Of a stretch of DNA of 64,000 bases, positions 55,601 to 62,592 are shown piece by piece; the stretch's first letter is position 1, and the number at the start of each line of letters is the position of its first letter. The translations under genes were made by a program, and so were the position numbers. Origin of the DNA: Camarhynchus parvulus (taxonomy: Eukaryota > Chordata > Aves > Passeriformes > Thraupidae); contig NC_044574.1 in NCBI RefSeq assembly GCF_901933205.1, forward strand, positions 15,671,733 through 15,735,732, written 5' to 3'. The notes below the pieces were generated by a model. That model saw only the letters and a list, made by a program, of their open reading frames with translations, made no database searches and was not told the DNA's origin.

Positions 55601-58600
55601 CCCTCAAGAAGGGCCATAACACTGGGACAGAGAGGGGAGATGTGGCAAATAGTGGCAAGAAGCAAAATAAAATACTATGAAAATTAATTTAAAAGCCTTA
55701 AAAAACTCATCTGTCACCATATTTTTATAAGACTGAAACCTTCCCCTCCTCAGAGAACTTTACACTGGAAAAAATATTTGAAATTTTTTTTAATGTAAAA
55801 TTACATTTTGCTGTAAAAAGTTTTCTTTTGCTTGATTGTTCCTTTAAGAATCAATGACATCTTTATATTTGAATTAATTTGTCATCATCTGCACTCGTTT
55901 GTCTCTGCTAATAACATGAGCTGCCAGCAGCAACAAGCAAACAGGCAAAAAAAAACTGAAACAAAAATGTTTAAGTTAGTAACATTGAAAAATAATCATT
56001 ATAGAGGTTTACATTTTGTTTTTGTAGCAAAAGTGTTTTAAAAATAAATAGTTCTTTAAATAATTTAATTCAACAGATTTCATCTCTAAATGGAATCAAA
56101 AGTTAAAGCATACTTCACCTTTTCCAGTTCTTTTGGTATCCTCATGCATGTGTACACTCTCTCCCGCCGCTCTGTGTATTTTGCTTCATTGTGCTCAAGG
56201 AAATAACCTCTTGTTAGCTCAGCACTGATGAACCTCAGCAAGGAAAGATCTATTCAGAAACACACATAGCCAGAAGTCACTTCGGGTATGACCTCCAGAG
56301 GGTGAGAAGCTGCTAACTTTTGTTACTTATTACTTGCTACATGTTTCATTTGCATAGCCTCTAACCCAGAAGGTTTTGCTGATGGTTAAATAACTTTGCA
56401 TGGAAGGAGTTTCAGGAGATGCAAGTCCAATGCTGTCCAATTCATTTCCCTGCTGCCTCCCAACAAACAAGCTACTTCTCCCAGGCAATCAGACACTCAC
56501 TTCTACAAAACATTACTCGAAGCTGCTACACAAAACGCAACATGCTGAGTGAATCTAACCCTTAATGTATTATCAGACCTCCTAAATTTACTAAACTCTA
56601 TTTTTGACTTCTTAAAAGCTATTTCCTCACTCAGCAACATTAGCAACTTGTTCTTTAAAATAAAGAATAGCTTTCCACAACAGCAAAACATTCACAGATG
56701 TGCGATCCCAAGTGGTTCAGTGCATAAACAGTACAAACACACTAAACTTTTGGGATCAGGTCTTTCACAACCAAAAAGCTATCAAAGTATGTACAGACCT
56801 CCTCTGCTTTAATGGCTGTAGGCAAATAACCTGGAGGCTGACTGGCCTGTGTTTAAGCAGCTCACATGGCTTCTAAAAAAGACTTTGCACAGAAGAGTCT
56901 TACAAAATTTATAACATATGAAATTATAATTATGAAATTTAGGCTGTTAGCACAAGGAGGTTGAACTTAAGTTTCAACACTCACAGACAATGTCTGACAT
57001 TACCACCTCCTAGTAACACTTCAGAAGTGACAGAACACTACAGTGAAGTTCAACCTCTCCGGTTATTGGCATTTAAAAAGAGAAACTCTCAATAACTCTC
57101 AATGTTCACACAATATCCAGAAGATGAAAATCACTCATCTAGACAAACAGATGAAAATCTAGAGACACTTACTATGATACAAGCACATGTTCACAAATGG
57201 TAAATTCAAATTTCAGCCAAAGTCTTATGAACTAGAGAAGGGAGAAGTAACCTTGCATGGTAGAATGCTCTGCATTTTTCAGGGCAGGAAGAGGCTGTAT
57301 ATACATTCTTAGCAAAACAACTCAGGTAACAGCTCTTAAGAGTGGAATGCAAGTATTGACGCTCCGCATGAAGAATTCACCCAGAACTGTCCGAGGCAAT
57401 GCTTTCTCAATGTTCATCACATTGAAGATGAAGACTTTCACAGTAGCCAGAAGTTTATGAAGAGTTTTAAAGCAAAGAAGGAATCAGCTCAAGCAGAAAT
57501 ATAAAAGAAGCAAAAGAGGGCGTGCTTACAGCCTGCATTACCTTGGGTGGGAGGTGTGATTACAACTTGGAGGGAATTACAGGCACCTTGTAGTTTGTGG
57601 TGCTGCATTAATATTCTCCATATGTCTGGTATTGTGATTAATTATATTGCTAGTACTGGCTGTAAAACTCACTAACTACCTGTTAATTATGTATTGTTAA
57701 TAAATCATGATTTTCTTTAAACTATGAGAACTGACCTATTTTCCTGTGTATGAGCTTGACACAGGATAGTGATTTTGATGATCCACTTCTACTAAGTAGG
57801 CCAAAACCACTCAAAGCCTTAAAGGCATTTATTTTAAAACAAACAAAACAACATGTTGCTTAATGGGTAATAATAAACAAATATTTACATATAAAGTTTC
57901 AAACAAAGTTCATTCTGTGAAATCACTGCTCAGATGTCTTGTAAACTTGAGTCTCCCTTTGTAACACTATCACTTTTAACTTTTTTGGTTATGCCAATTC
58001 TTCAATGTTTAAAAACTTGAAAGTAAAATCAGGTATATATAAGCACGCCAAATAATTACTCTGTTAAATGCCCCCCTCAAATAACCAACCTTCTCTAACT
58101 CAAAGATACAGCCATCTCAAACAACTGAAGTTTCCTGCACAGCAAATATATGCATATGAGCAAGTACCATGGGGTAACTTATGAGTCCCTGCCAATTTCA
58201 GATATTCTAAGATTTTAGCTAATGAGCTATTTGTTCCCACCCCTTCTTACCTAACACAAAGTATTTTAGAGGCCTATCACTGAAAACCAAATTATTAAGT
58301 TTCCAACACCTTAGACTTTCATGCCCTAGATATTGAGGGATAATCAATCCTCCTGACTGAGCTTGATCAATACACAACCTTCAGAGTGTGACTGCAAAAT
58401 CCCCTCTCCAGTGACAGGGGATGCACTGGAGCACAGTCACTGAGCCACCTCCCTTCTGAGCGCTTACTGCCACCCAGCCTCAGCTCTGTGCCAGCTGTGA
58501 AACAGATTAGTGGCTGACCCTGTAGGAAAAACACAGTAACCAAAAGAACAGCACGAAACACCATGGCAGAACAAAGTAATAAATCATTTGAAATACAGCT

Positions 58601-61033
58601 TAATTCTGCTATCAAAGCATCAAGCAACATTTTCTTTCAAAAGTAAACTCTACTTCCCACTTCAAATTCCTTCCCTACTTCAAATTCCCCTCTTTTGCAG
58701 TCAGAAAGTTTTAGACTGTGGTCCAAGTTTAATCTGTTCAGACAGATTCATACTCTTAAATGCTTACAGTATGCTCATTTACCTCCACACCTCAGGACAG
58801 CAAAGTATAAGCATCTTCAAAAACACAAAAGACACAAATTCCTTCAAGGTATGAAAACAGTGATTTAGCTAAGTTATACTTCAATGCATAGCTGCACAAA
58901 GGATAACCATTAACCAGAAAGGAGAGGAAAAGTTGAGGAAATGTGAAATGTACTGCACTTCAGTAAGTTTCTATTCTATAATCATTAATTTAATCCTAAA
59001 TACAGCAGTTCCGGCACTCACTTCACTCCTGTCAACCCTAAATACACACTTCTTCCATAAGCATGCCAATTAATCAAGAAAATATATCTTTTAAAAAGTT
59101 TTCTTCTCGCTAATCAACTTCTCTTTACAGTACTAGTCCTGGTTCATCAAAGTGAAGAAAACCCCTACTTTATTATTTAACATATTGCTACCCTTAGATG
59201 AGTTAGACTTTTTAACTGCTCAATCAAGAAGCCGGTTCTTATGTTTTCTTGCCATGAAACATCAAAGAGCACCGAAGATTTTTAACTATTTTAAAATTTC
59301 AAATCAATTGCATGAACATAGTTAAGTATTCTCCACCATCTCCAGTAACAATCCCCTTTTTATAAAGTTATTTGTTCAGTTGTTTTTCAGGCACATCAAT
59401 ATGTATCTTGGGCATTCTTTTTTTTCATCTCAAAGCAACTCATACTACTACAATCAAGCTAATTCCTTTACAACTATGAAAATTACATCACCTATACTTT
59501 CTGTAGTGTTCATCAACACCACAGAACTGCACCCAATGATGCTGCATGTCTGATGATATAACACATCAGAAACAGACACTGCACGCATCAAACTCAAAGG
59601 AAAGCATTCAATTACTGACACATTATTAAAGTTAAATCCTAATTCCCATTATTTTCTTTTCCTTTTTTTTGATAGGACCTGTGTTATCACATTTAAGCCA
59701 ACACTGAGAAAGCCTTGAAAGTTTAACACCTCAAGCACTTTCCAGATTTTCAGCACGCCAATCATTTAAGAATACAGTAGAAATATAATTATTTAAAACC
59801 TTAAATTAATTTACAACATTAAATTAATCCTGACAGGGTGACTGACGGTTTTTACAAAAACGGCAGGAATATTTTTAAAAGTTACTTAGTAGGTACCTGA
59901 AATAACTGGTTGAAGTCTGAATGTAAATATAGCTGCATACTGATAGCAAGGGCCGTGCCATTTCCCCTTATTTTTCCTTATAAATCCCCAGCTGGTAATT
60001 TACTTTAAGTAACTTTTAATAATCTGCAGACTTCAAAGTTCTAACAGCATCGTCATTGCCAGCAGCAGAGGCAAAGACCACTCCAGTCACAGCTGTGAGA
60101 GTGTAACAAGAACTGGTAAGACGACCAAACATTTCTAGCACTTCAGCAAGAAACTCGAGCGAGCCCGCAGCCTCCCGGCCCGCGGGGCTCGGGGAGCGCT
60201 CTGAGCGGCCCCTCTGCGCTCCAGGCAGCAGCCGGGCAGGTACCGAGCCCGACAGCTGGAGTCCCACCTCAGGGCACAGCACACCTCCAGGGGCCCGGGG
60301 AACGCGCTCTGAGCGGCCCCTCTGCGCTCCAGGCACGCACCGCGCCCGCTGCACCGGGCAGGTACCGAGCCCGACAGCCGGAGCCCCGCCTTTGGCACAG
60401 CACACCCCCAGGGACGGTGCCCGTGGGGCTCGCACCCCTCCCGAGCAGCAGCAGCAGCAGCAGCTGGCAAACTGCGTGACAGGGCACGGGGACCCGTCCG
60501 CCCGCGCTCCGCACCCCAACAGCGCCGGGCAGGGAGCGGAGCACGGCCGGCCACGCGCACCCCGCCTCACGGACCGAACCCACGGGCAGGGCTGAGGGAG
60601 AGCTCCCCGCGGGCCGCCCGCCGCTCCCGGGGCCCGCCCGCTCCCGGCGCACTTTTTCAAGTCGCTCGCCCAAGTTCGCACGGGCGAACCAAGAGCCGCC
60701 CGCCCTGGGCGACACCGCTACGGCCACCCCGGTACCCTGTGGGGGCCACCCTGTCCCAGGGCCCCCTCTGCCGCGAGGAGGAGCCCGCTGGCCCCGCCGC
60801 CGCCGCCGCCCCTCACCCGAGAGGCTTCGCTTCTTCTTCCTGCCCCGGTCGCTCTCGTAGAAGCCCAATGTCTCCGTTCGCTGTTGCGGGGACGGCTGCC
60901 CCGGGCCGGCGGGGGGCGGCCGCGGCTCGCTGCTTCCCCAGAGAGTTTTCGGCTCCCCGCGGCTGCTGTCCTGCCGCCCTTCCCCGCCGGTGCCCGGCGC
61001 GGCGGCGGCGGCGGCGTCGGCAACGCCGGCCAT
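13449..61033 (-). CDS. TAPT1: TAPT1, complete 14-exon coding region (gene span, start codon to stop codon)
   Basis: Joining the 14 minus-strand exons listed separately gives 1722 nt: 573 codons plus TAA. All junctions keep the frame and obey GT-AG. The product is recognised from several diagnostic stretches, including [40 protein letters not shown] and the C-terminus [16 protein letters not shown], which match vertebrate TAPT1 (TAPT1/DUF747 family; yeast relative Emp65). From memory the human protein is about 567 residues, so length agrees. Hydrophobic segments lie at about 117-150, 166-185, 246-264, 319-328, 339-361, 406-426 and 433-458, indicating a multi-pass membrane protein. Published work on the family links it to axial skeletal patterning in mouse, a lethal human skeletal dysplasia and the ciliary basal body/centrosome; molecular activity is not settled. 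No frameshift or stop is seen, so I infer a functional gene. Confidence 0.97.
13679..16312 (-). other. TAPT1 intron 13
   Basis: 2634 bp, donor GTAAGG. One short CR1 tail at 15.97-16.03 kb; otherwise nothing recognised. Confidence 0.9.
15969..16035 (+). mobile_element. CR1 3'-tail fragment
   Basis: GGGGTTGGACTAGATGGTCT followed by GGTTCCTTCCAACCCAAACC and ATTCTATGG, the typical CR1 3' end. Confidence 0.85.
16313..16473 (-). CDS. TAPT1: TAPT1 exon 13 (residues 444-497)
   Basis: Acceptor TTTTTTCCAG|GTTAAT and donor ACCCAAG|GTAAGG. Encodes [20 protein letters not shown] (end of the last membrane segment), [20 protein letters not shown] and [13 protein letters not shown]. The second half is polar and Lys/Gln/Pro-rich, likely a disordered cytosolic tail, and is the least conserved part after the N-terminus. 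161 nt. Confidence 0.96.
16474..19936 (-). other. TAPT1 intron 12
   Basis: 3463 bp, donor GTAAGT. One short CR1 3'-end fragment at 16.9 kb; remainder AT-rich unique sequence. Confidence 0.9.
16891..16970 (-). mobile_element. CR1 3'-end fragment
   Basis: TGGAATCATTAAGGTTGGAA and CCAAGATCATTGAGTCCAGC are the reverse complement of the CR1 3' region. Confidence 0.85.
19937..20013 (-). CDS. TAPT1: TAPT1 exon 12 (residues 419-443)
   Basis: Acceptor CTTAAAACAG|CTCATC and donor TACTGTGG|GTAAGT. Encodes [25 protein letters not shown], finishing one membrane helix and starting the last ([12 protein letters not shown]). 77 nt, ending with two bases of Gly-444. Confidence 0.96.
20014..21000 (-). other. 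TAPT1 intron 11
   Basis: 987 bp, donor GTAAGT; nothing else recognised. Confidence 0.9.
21001..21069 (-). CDS. TAPT1: TAPT1 exon 11 (residues 396-418)
   Basis: Acceptor TTTTCCTAG|GCATAT and donor GCTGTTCTA|GTAAGT. Encodes [23 protein letters not shown]; the last part ([11 protein letters not shown]) begins the next membrane segment. 69 nt with phase 0 at both ends, so it is another exon that could be skipped in frame. Confidence 0.96.
21070..22487 (-). other. TAPT1 intron 10
   Basis: 1418 bp, donor GTAAGC. Contains a TTA/TAG triplet microsatellite at 21.74 kb. Confidence 0.9.
21741..21773. repeat. TTA/TAG trinucleotide microsatellite
   Basis: Three ATT units then about eight TAG units. Confidence 0.95.
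22488..22547 (-). CDS. TAPT1: TAPT1 exon 10 (residues 376-395)
   Basis: Acceptor TTTTTTCCAG|GTCTAC and donor CAGAAAAAT|GTAAGC. Encodes exactly 20 residues, [20 protein letters not shown], a conserved soluble loop. 60 nt with phase 0 at both ends, so skipping it would keep the frame. Confidence 0.96.
22548..24168 (-). other. TAPT1 intron 9
   Basis: 1621 bp, donor GTAGGT with a second GT four bases on. Contains a short TA/CA microsatellite at 22.74 kb. Confidence 0.9.
22743..22770. repeat. TA/CA dinucleotide microsatellite
   Basis: About nine TA units followed by five CA units. Confidence 0.95.
24169..24278 (-). CDS. TAPT1: TAPT1 exon 9 (residues 339-375)
   Basis: Acceptor CAACCTTCAG|ATCACT. 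Encodes D, then [20 protein letters not shown] and [16 protein letters not shown]. The donor is GCAGAT|GTAGGT: choosing this GT gives the family sequence DITADVYSEYR across the junction. A second GT four bases downstream (GTATTC) would shift the frame and hit a stop three codons after the inserted Gly. 110 nt, phase 0 end. Confidence 0.95.
24279..25110 (-). other. TAPT1 intron 8
   Basis: 832 bp, U2-type donor GTGAGT. AT-rich, nothing recognised. Confidence 0.9.
25111..25191 (-). CDS. TAPT1: TAPT1 exon 8 (residues 312-338)
   Basis: Acceptor AAAATCCAG|ATATAA and donor AATCCAG|GTGAGT. Encodes D then [20 protein letters not shown] and QFSWNP, with a hydrophobic YVLLLIVCL core at about 319-328. 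81 nt; ends with the first base of Asp-339. Confidence 0.96.
28216..28622 (+). mobile_element. CR1 fragment, ORF2 reverse transcriptase C-terminal part
   Basis: About 400 bp matching CR1: GCCCCTCAGGAGTCCATATT, then GTGCACCCTCAGCAAATTTG and GCAGATGACTGA, then AAGTGCAAGGTGCTGCATCT and CAGCCCAGAGAGCCAAACGT. The translated frame has FADD followed at once by a stop plus indels, so it is dead. Both ends truncated, in TAPT1 intron 7. Confidence 0.85.
31897..32099 (+). mobile_element. CR1 3'-end fragment
   Basis: GGAATTCTTCACTGTGAGGG, GGCACTGGCACAGGTTGCCC and TCCCTCCCTGGAGGAGGGCA match the end of CR1 ORF2; it ends with CATTCTGAGATTCT. Confidence 0.9.
32845..32914 (-). CDS. TAPT1: TAPT1 exon 7 (residues 289-311)
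   Basis: Acceptor AATTGCAG|TTCGTC and donor AAATAGTG|GTATGT. It encodes [23 protein letters not shown], a short basic, polar, highly conserved loop. 70 nt, ending with the first base of Asp-312. It lies only 175 bp from exon 6, the shortest intron of the gene. Confidence 0.96.
32915..33089 (-). other. TAPT1 intron 6
   Basis: 175 bp, U2-type donor GTAAGT; nothing else seen in it. Confidence 0.9.
33090..33187 (-). CDS. TAPT1: TAPT1 exon 6 (residues 256-288)
   Basis: Acceptor CTATGCAG|TCCTGC, preceded by the U12-type branch motif TTCCTTAAC at 33208-33200. Donor TCCAATAAT|GTAAGT. It encodes the end of a membrane segment ([14 protein letters not shown]) and then [18 protein letters not shown]. 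98 nt; with the single base from exon 5 it makes 33 codons and ends in phase 0. Confidence 0.96.
33188..33984 (-). other. TAPT1 intron 5, U12-type (minor spliceosome)
   Basis: 797 bp. The 5' splice site is GTATCCTTT and the branch region is TTCCTTAAC (33208-33200), both perfect matches to U12 consensus; the branch A lies about 13-14 nt from the first base of exon 6, inside the short window typical of U12 introns. There is no long polypyrimidine tract before the CAG. The intron is phase 1, which U12 introns tolerate. Confidence 0.9.
33985..34120 (-). CDS. TAPT1: TAPT1 exon 5 (residues 211-255), followed by a U12-type donor
   Basis: Acceptor CTTGTTTAG|GTGGCT. It encodes [40 protein letters not shown] and AVFYV, plus one base of Phe-256. 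The end is fixed by frame: TATGTCT|GTATCC joined to exon 6 TCCTGC gives VFLHAIL. The donor reads GTATCCTTT, matching the minor-spliceosome 5' splice site rather than the U2 type seen at the other exons. Confidence 0.95.
34121..37900 (-). other. TAPT1 intron 4
   Basis: 3780 bp, donor GTAAGG. Contains an isolated GC-rich block and a perfect 17-bp hairpin around 35.86-36.03 kb; otherwise AT-rich unique sequence. Confidence 0.9.
35981..36029. repeat. perfect 17-bp inverted repeat (hairpin), 15-nt loop
   Basis: ATGTGCTGAATGCTCCC (35981-35997) and its exact reverse complement GGGAGCATTCAGCACAT (36013-36029). Checked base by base. In TAPT1 intron 4. Confidence 0.95.
37901..38063 (-). CDS. TAPT1: TAPT1 exon 4 (residues 156-210)
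   Basis: Acceptor CTATTTCAG|TGACAG and donor CTTGAG|GTAAGG. It encodes [20 protein letters not shown], then a Tyr/Met-rich piece ([20 protein letters not shown]) and [14 protein letters not shown]. This is one of the most conserved parts of the family and the clearest single identifier of the gene. The segment at about 166-185 is membrane-spanning by eye. 163 nt, ends in phase 0. Confidence 0.97.
40791..41045 (-). mobile_element. CR1 3'-end fragment
   Basis: Reads in reverse complement: CAGAATCATTTAGGTTGGAA, CTCCAGGGATGGTGATTCCA, then TGAAGTCCTCTTGTCC. Sits 190 bp from the solo LTR in intron 3. Confidence 0.88.
41234..41808 (+). mobile_element. solo LTR of a songbird-type endogenous retrovirus (antisense to TAPT1)
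   Basis: 575 bp bounded by TGTCCTGGTTTGGGCTGGGA and ACTAAACCACAACA (TG...CA ends). A TATATAAA box at 41487-41494 and the phrase TTGTTCTTATCTC fit an LTR with promoter and polyadenylation regions on the plus strand. The 5-bp flanks (ACAAG and TCTTA) do not match, so the target-site duplication has decayed or the ends differ slightly. No internal genes, so it is a recombined solo LTR. It lies in TAPT1 intron 3. Confidence 0.8.
43446..43536 (+). mobile_element. CR1 3'-tail fragment
   Basis: TTGGAAGGTGTCCCTGCCCA, GGTCCCTTCCAACCTAAACC and the terminal ATGATTCTATGATT. Confidence 0.9.
46857..46875. repeat. 19-A homopolymer
   Basis: Run of 19 A directly after a short GC-rich segment (GGCCCCGATGAGATCGGCTG); see finding. 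Confidence 0.9.
48203..48316 (-). mobile_element. CR1 3'-end fragment (different subfamily)
   Basis: ATCACAGAATATTCTGAGTT and GGAAGGGAACCCACGAGGAT resemble the CR1 subfamily whose tail reads 'GAGTTGGAAGGGACCCACAAG'; the remainder is diverged. Confidence 0.75.
50490..50557. repeat. alternating purine-pyrimidine tract
   Basis: TGCATGTATGCATATATACA, then CATATGTATGTGCACATATG: near-continuous purine/pyrimidine alternation. Confidence 0.75.
51930..52048 (-). CDS. TAPT1: TAPT1 exon 3 (residues 117-155, first membrane segment)
   Basis: Acceptor GTAATTTAG|TTGATG and donor GCTTACG|GTAAGT. It encodes [20 protein letters not shown] followed by [20 protein letters not shown], a long hydrophobic stretch that could form one or two membrane helices. 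The exon is 119 nt and ends with two bases of the Arg-156 codon, completed by the T at the start of exon 4. Confidence 0.96.
52049..56118 (-). other. TAPT1 intron 2
   Basis: 4070 bp, donor GTGAAG. AT-rich; only a decayed CR1-like piece near 54.8-54.95 kb is recognised. Confidence 0.9.
54825..54955 (+). mobile_element. decayed CR1 3'-end fragment
   Basis: CACCATCCCTGGAGATGTTC, then AAGGGCATGGACTACTCCAT and a final ATTTATTCTGTGATC; order fits CR1 but with many changes. Confidence 0.6.
56119..56249 (-). CDS. TAPT1: TAPT1 exon 2 (residues 73-116)
   Basis: Acceptor CTGAATAG|ATCTTTCC and donor GAAAAG|GTGAAG. The split first codon is Asp (G + AT), then [32 protein letters not shown] and [11 protein letters not shown]. 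This is the charged, conserved region just before the first membrane segment. The exon is 131 nt and ends in phase 0. No stop or frameshift. Confidence 0.96.
60191..60420. repeat. two-copy tandem duplication in intron 1 CpG island
   Basis: GCGCTCTGAGCGGCCCCTCT starts at 60196 and again at 60304; GGTACCGAGCCCGACAGC recurs at about 60239 and 60361; GGCACAGCACACC recurs at 60273 and 60394. The offset changes from 108 to about 121 bp, so copy two holds roughly 14 extra bases (near CGCACCGCGCCCGCTGCACC). Confidence 0.9.
60444..60463. repeat. AGC triplet tract
   Basis: About 6.7 AGC units in TAPT1 intron 1. Confidence 0.95.
60817..61033 (-). CDS. TAPT1: TAPT1 exon 1 coding part (residues 1-72, phase 1 end)
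   Basis: Starts at ATG 61033-61031 in a strong Kozak context (A at -3, G at +4) and begins [14 protein letters not shown], like other TAPT1 proteins. The first 50 residues are low complexity, with a six-Ala run encoded by a GCC/GCG tract and a Pro/Gln-rich stretch, probably disordered. Recognisable conserved sequence begins at [18 protein letters not shown] (residues 53-70). The donor is CTCTCGG|GTGAGG; reading on into the intron gives a long spurious GC-rich ORF. One in-frame upstream ATG exists at 61090 (19 residues longer); I prefer 61033 for its better context and family agreement. Confidence 0.93.
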
Positions 61034-61082
61034 GTTCGCCGCCCGCTGCGCGCCCGCCGCCCCCGCGCCGCGCGCCTGCCGG

Positions 61083-61089
61083 TGACTCA
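61083..61089. promoter_or_regulatory. AP-1-type site TGACTCA
   Basis: Perfect TGACTCA between the YY1 motif and the start codon, overlapping the in-frame upstream ATG at 61090. It may be bound DNA or simply leader sequence. Confidence 0.3.
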
Positions 61090-61173
61090 TCACCGCGCGA
61101 CAGCCGCGGGCCCGGCCGCGCGCCACTGCCCCGCGCGCGGGGGGCGGAGAGGGGCGGGCCGGCGCGCCGCCAT
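61090..61173 (-). other. upstream ORF of 27 codons in the putative TAPT1 leader
   Basis: An ATG within the YY1 motif (AAGATGG; A at -3, G at +4) opens a 27-codon Arg/Ala/Pro-rich frame ending at TGA 61092-61090. Its stop overlaps the next ATG as TGATG, and that ATG is in frame with TAPT1, 19 codons before the preferred start. It is in the mRNA only if transcription starts upstream of 61173, which the sequence cannot prove. Confidence 0.35.
61141..61160. promoter_or_regulatory. two GC boxes (Sp1/KLF type)
   Basis: GGGGCGG at 61141-61147 and GGGGCGGGCC at 61151-61160, next to the YY1 motif. Confidence 0.5.
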
Positions 61174-61177
61174 CTTG
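61166..61177 (-). promoter_or_regulatory. YY1 binding motif
   Basis: CAAGATGGCGGC on the gene strand is a perfect YY1 consensus. In CpG-island promoters such motifs usually sit just downstream of the start site in this orientation, so I infer transcription of TAPT1 starts near 61180-61210. Confidence 0.65.
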
Positions 61178-61840
61178 CCGCCGTTAACCCCTCAGGGAAC
61201 GGGCCCTCTCCCGGCGCCTCCCGCTGCCACGCCCCGAGGCTCCCGCGGCTCTCTGGGTGCCGCGATAGAAGGCAGCGGGTTTGCGTCGAGGGCTAGACCA
61301 GTGGATCCTCCGCCGTTTTTCGCAGAAAACATCACGCGTGTGACGGTCACGGTTTCACGCCCCCCTCCCCTCCCCACGGGCTGTGCGACAGCAGCTCAGA
61401 GCGGTGGCTAACAAGGTGATTAAACCTTGAACCACGCAAATAAAGACCTTGTTCAAAAATTGAAAGTCAGTGGTGAATTATTAACTTTAAAGCCAACAGG
61501 GCTTCGGTGAACTGCAGAGCACGAGTTGGCCTGGGCCGGGCGCCTGAGGTCGCAGCCCCGCGCTGCCCTCGCCGGCGCGGCCCTGGCGGAGCCGCGGCTC
61601 CCGGGCCTGCCCCGCCCGGCTCCCCCGGAGCTCACCGCGGCCCGCAGCGCTCGGACAGCCCGCAAAGCTCAGCAAGCACCACCAGCCCGAAAACAGGGCC
61701 TGAAATCGCGTGGCTTGTGAAGGCTGGAAATGCCATACGTTCCTGGCAGCGTGGTACTGGCGGTGATGAGGCTTGCTAGACACCATACTAATGAAAAATA
61801 ATTGTTCCTGCCACAAACTGCTTGTAATTTGCACACAAAG

Positions 61841-61846
61841 GTGAGT
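61841..61846 (+). other. strong plus-strand splice donor upstream of TAPT1
   Basis: CACACAAAG|GTGAGTATGA is near consensus. It lies 0.8 kb from the TAPT1 start on the opposite strand, where a divergent transcript of the CpG island would run. Donor-like matches also occur by chance. Confidence 0.35.
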
Positions 61847-62592
61847 ATGAGAAGCAGGCAGCTCAAGGTAACAGTGAAGCGCTTGTTTGCAAGGGAATTC
61901 ACGTGGGCGCGAGAACGAAATACCTGGCCTGAATTTCAAGTATGAGATCTCCTTCACATTCAGTTCTCTTGTTCTTATCACGCATACACAGGCCAGATTC
62001 AGTCAGCTTAATATTTAGCCACTCACCCTGGGAAAACAAAGAATGCCTTATTCTTTCTTTGGAAGGCCATAGTAGTCTTCATCTATAACTCTAAGTTAAT
62101 TGTACAGTTGTCTTAAAGAGCGTTTCGGGCTTTGGATAGACTGGATGTGCCCATTTCCATTGCCATTAGTAGTTCTAAATGCCCCAAATCTGGCATTTCA
62201 AGCCACATATTGTATTTTCAATCAAAATTTTGTATCCAATCCAATTTTGTATTCAATCAAATTTTTGTATCCAAATCCAAATCTTGTGTTTTCGGACAGG
62301 GGAGTGCTTTTTGCAGACAGTGATACTGTGTAATAAGAGTATCATAGAGGGAGTTATCATTGATAGCTACTATACTACACATTTTCAGTCCGGAGTTTCA
62401 TCTTCTCTCTTTAGGCGTAAAAAGCAGTTGGAAAAATAGGATGCAGAACAAAAGCTTCAAAAAGAACTGAAAAATTCTCTCGGCTGAAGGGCTGGTGCAG
62501 TCTATGCAAAGTTACGTGATGCCCTAAGAGATGTTCTGCTTCTCTCCTTCCAACTGTATAAACTTTTATCCAACCATAAGATGCATTGCATG
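61847..62592. other. TAPT1 upstream flank
   Basis: AT-rich; holds the 62.21 kb minisatellite. No exon series recognised. Confidence 0.55.
62210..62287. repeat. minisatellite, four copies of a 17-20 bp unit
   Basis: Unit TTTTGTATCCAATCCAA in imperfect head-to-tail copies, alternating ATCC and ATTC forms. Confidence 0.8.

Larger units (their letters stand above)
56250..60816 (-). other. TAPT1 intron 1
   Basis: 4567 bp, GT-AG, U2-type donor GTGAGG. The 5' part (60.1-60.8 kb) is CpG-island sequence with a two-copy tandem duplication and an AGC triplet tract; the rest is AT-rich unique sequence without recognisable genes or repeats. Confidence 0.9.
60160..61670. promoter_or_regulatory. CpG-island promoter of TAPT1
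   Basis: An abrupt, very GC- and CpG-rich block in otherwise AT-rich DNA, covering exon 1, the start of intron 1 and the 5' flank. A less GC-rich gap lies at about 61.40-61.51 kb, after which a second CpG-rich block (to about 61.67 kb) follows. No TATA box is visible near the inferred start, as expected for a housekeeping-type island promoter. Such islands usually start transcripts in both directions. Confidence 0.85.

Noticed and set aside
60016..60681. 221-codon minus-strand frame in intron 1
   Set aside because: Stop-poor because of GC content and the tandem duplication; low-complexity translation, no family motif, lies between exons 1 and 2.
60269..61126. 285-codon minus-strand frame across exon 1
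   Set aside because: Only 60817-61033 is coding. The rest is intron 1 and leader read through in CpG-rich DNA; its upstream start is GTG, not ATG.
60739..61411. Plus-strand frames of 175 and 185 codons over the promoter
   Set aside because: Antisense shadows of exon 1 and the CpG island; Arg/Ala/Pro-rich with no recognisable domain.
61487..61981. 164-codon minus-strand frame upstream of TAPT1
   Set aside because: Half lies in GC-rich island sequence and half in AT-rich DNA; no motif and no splice link to exon 1 that keeps a frame.
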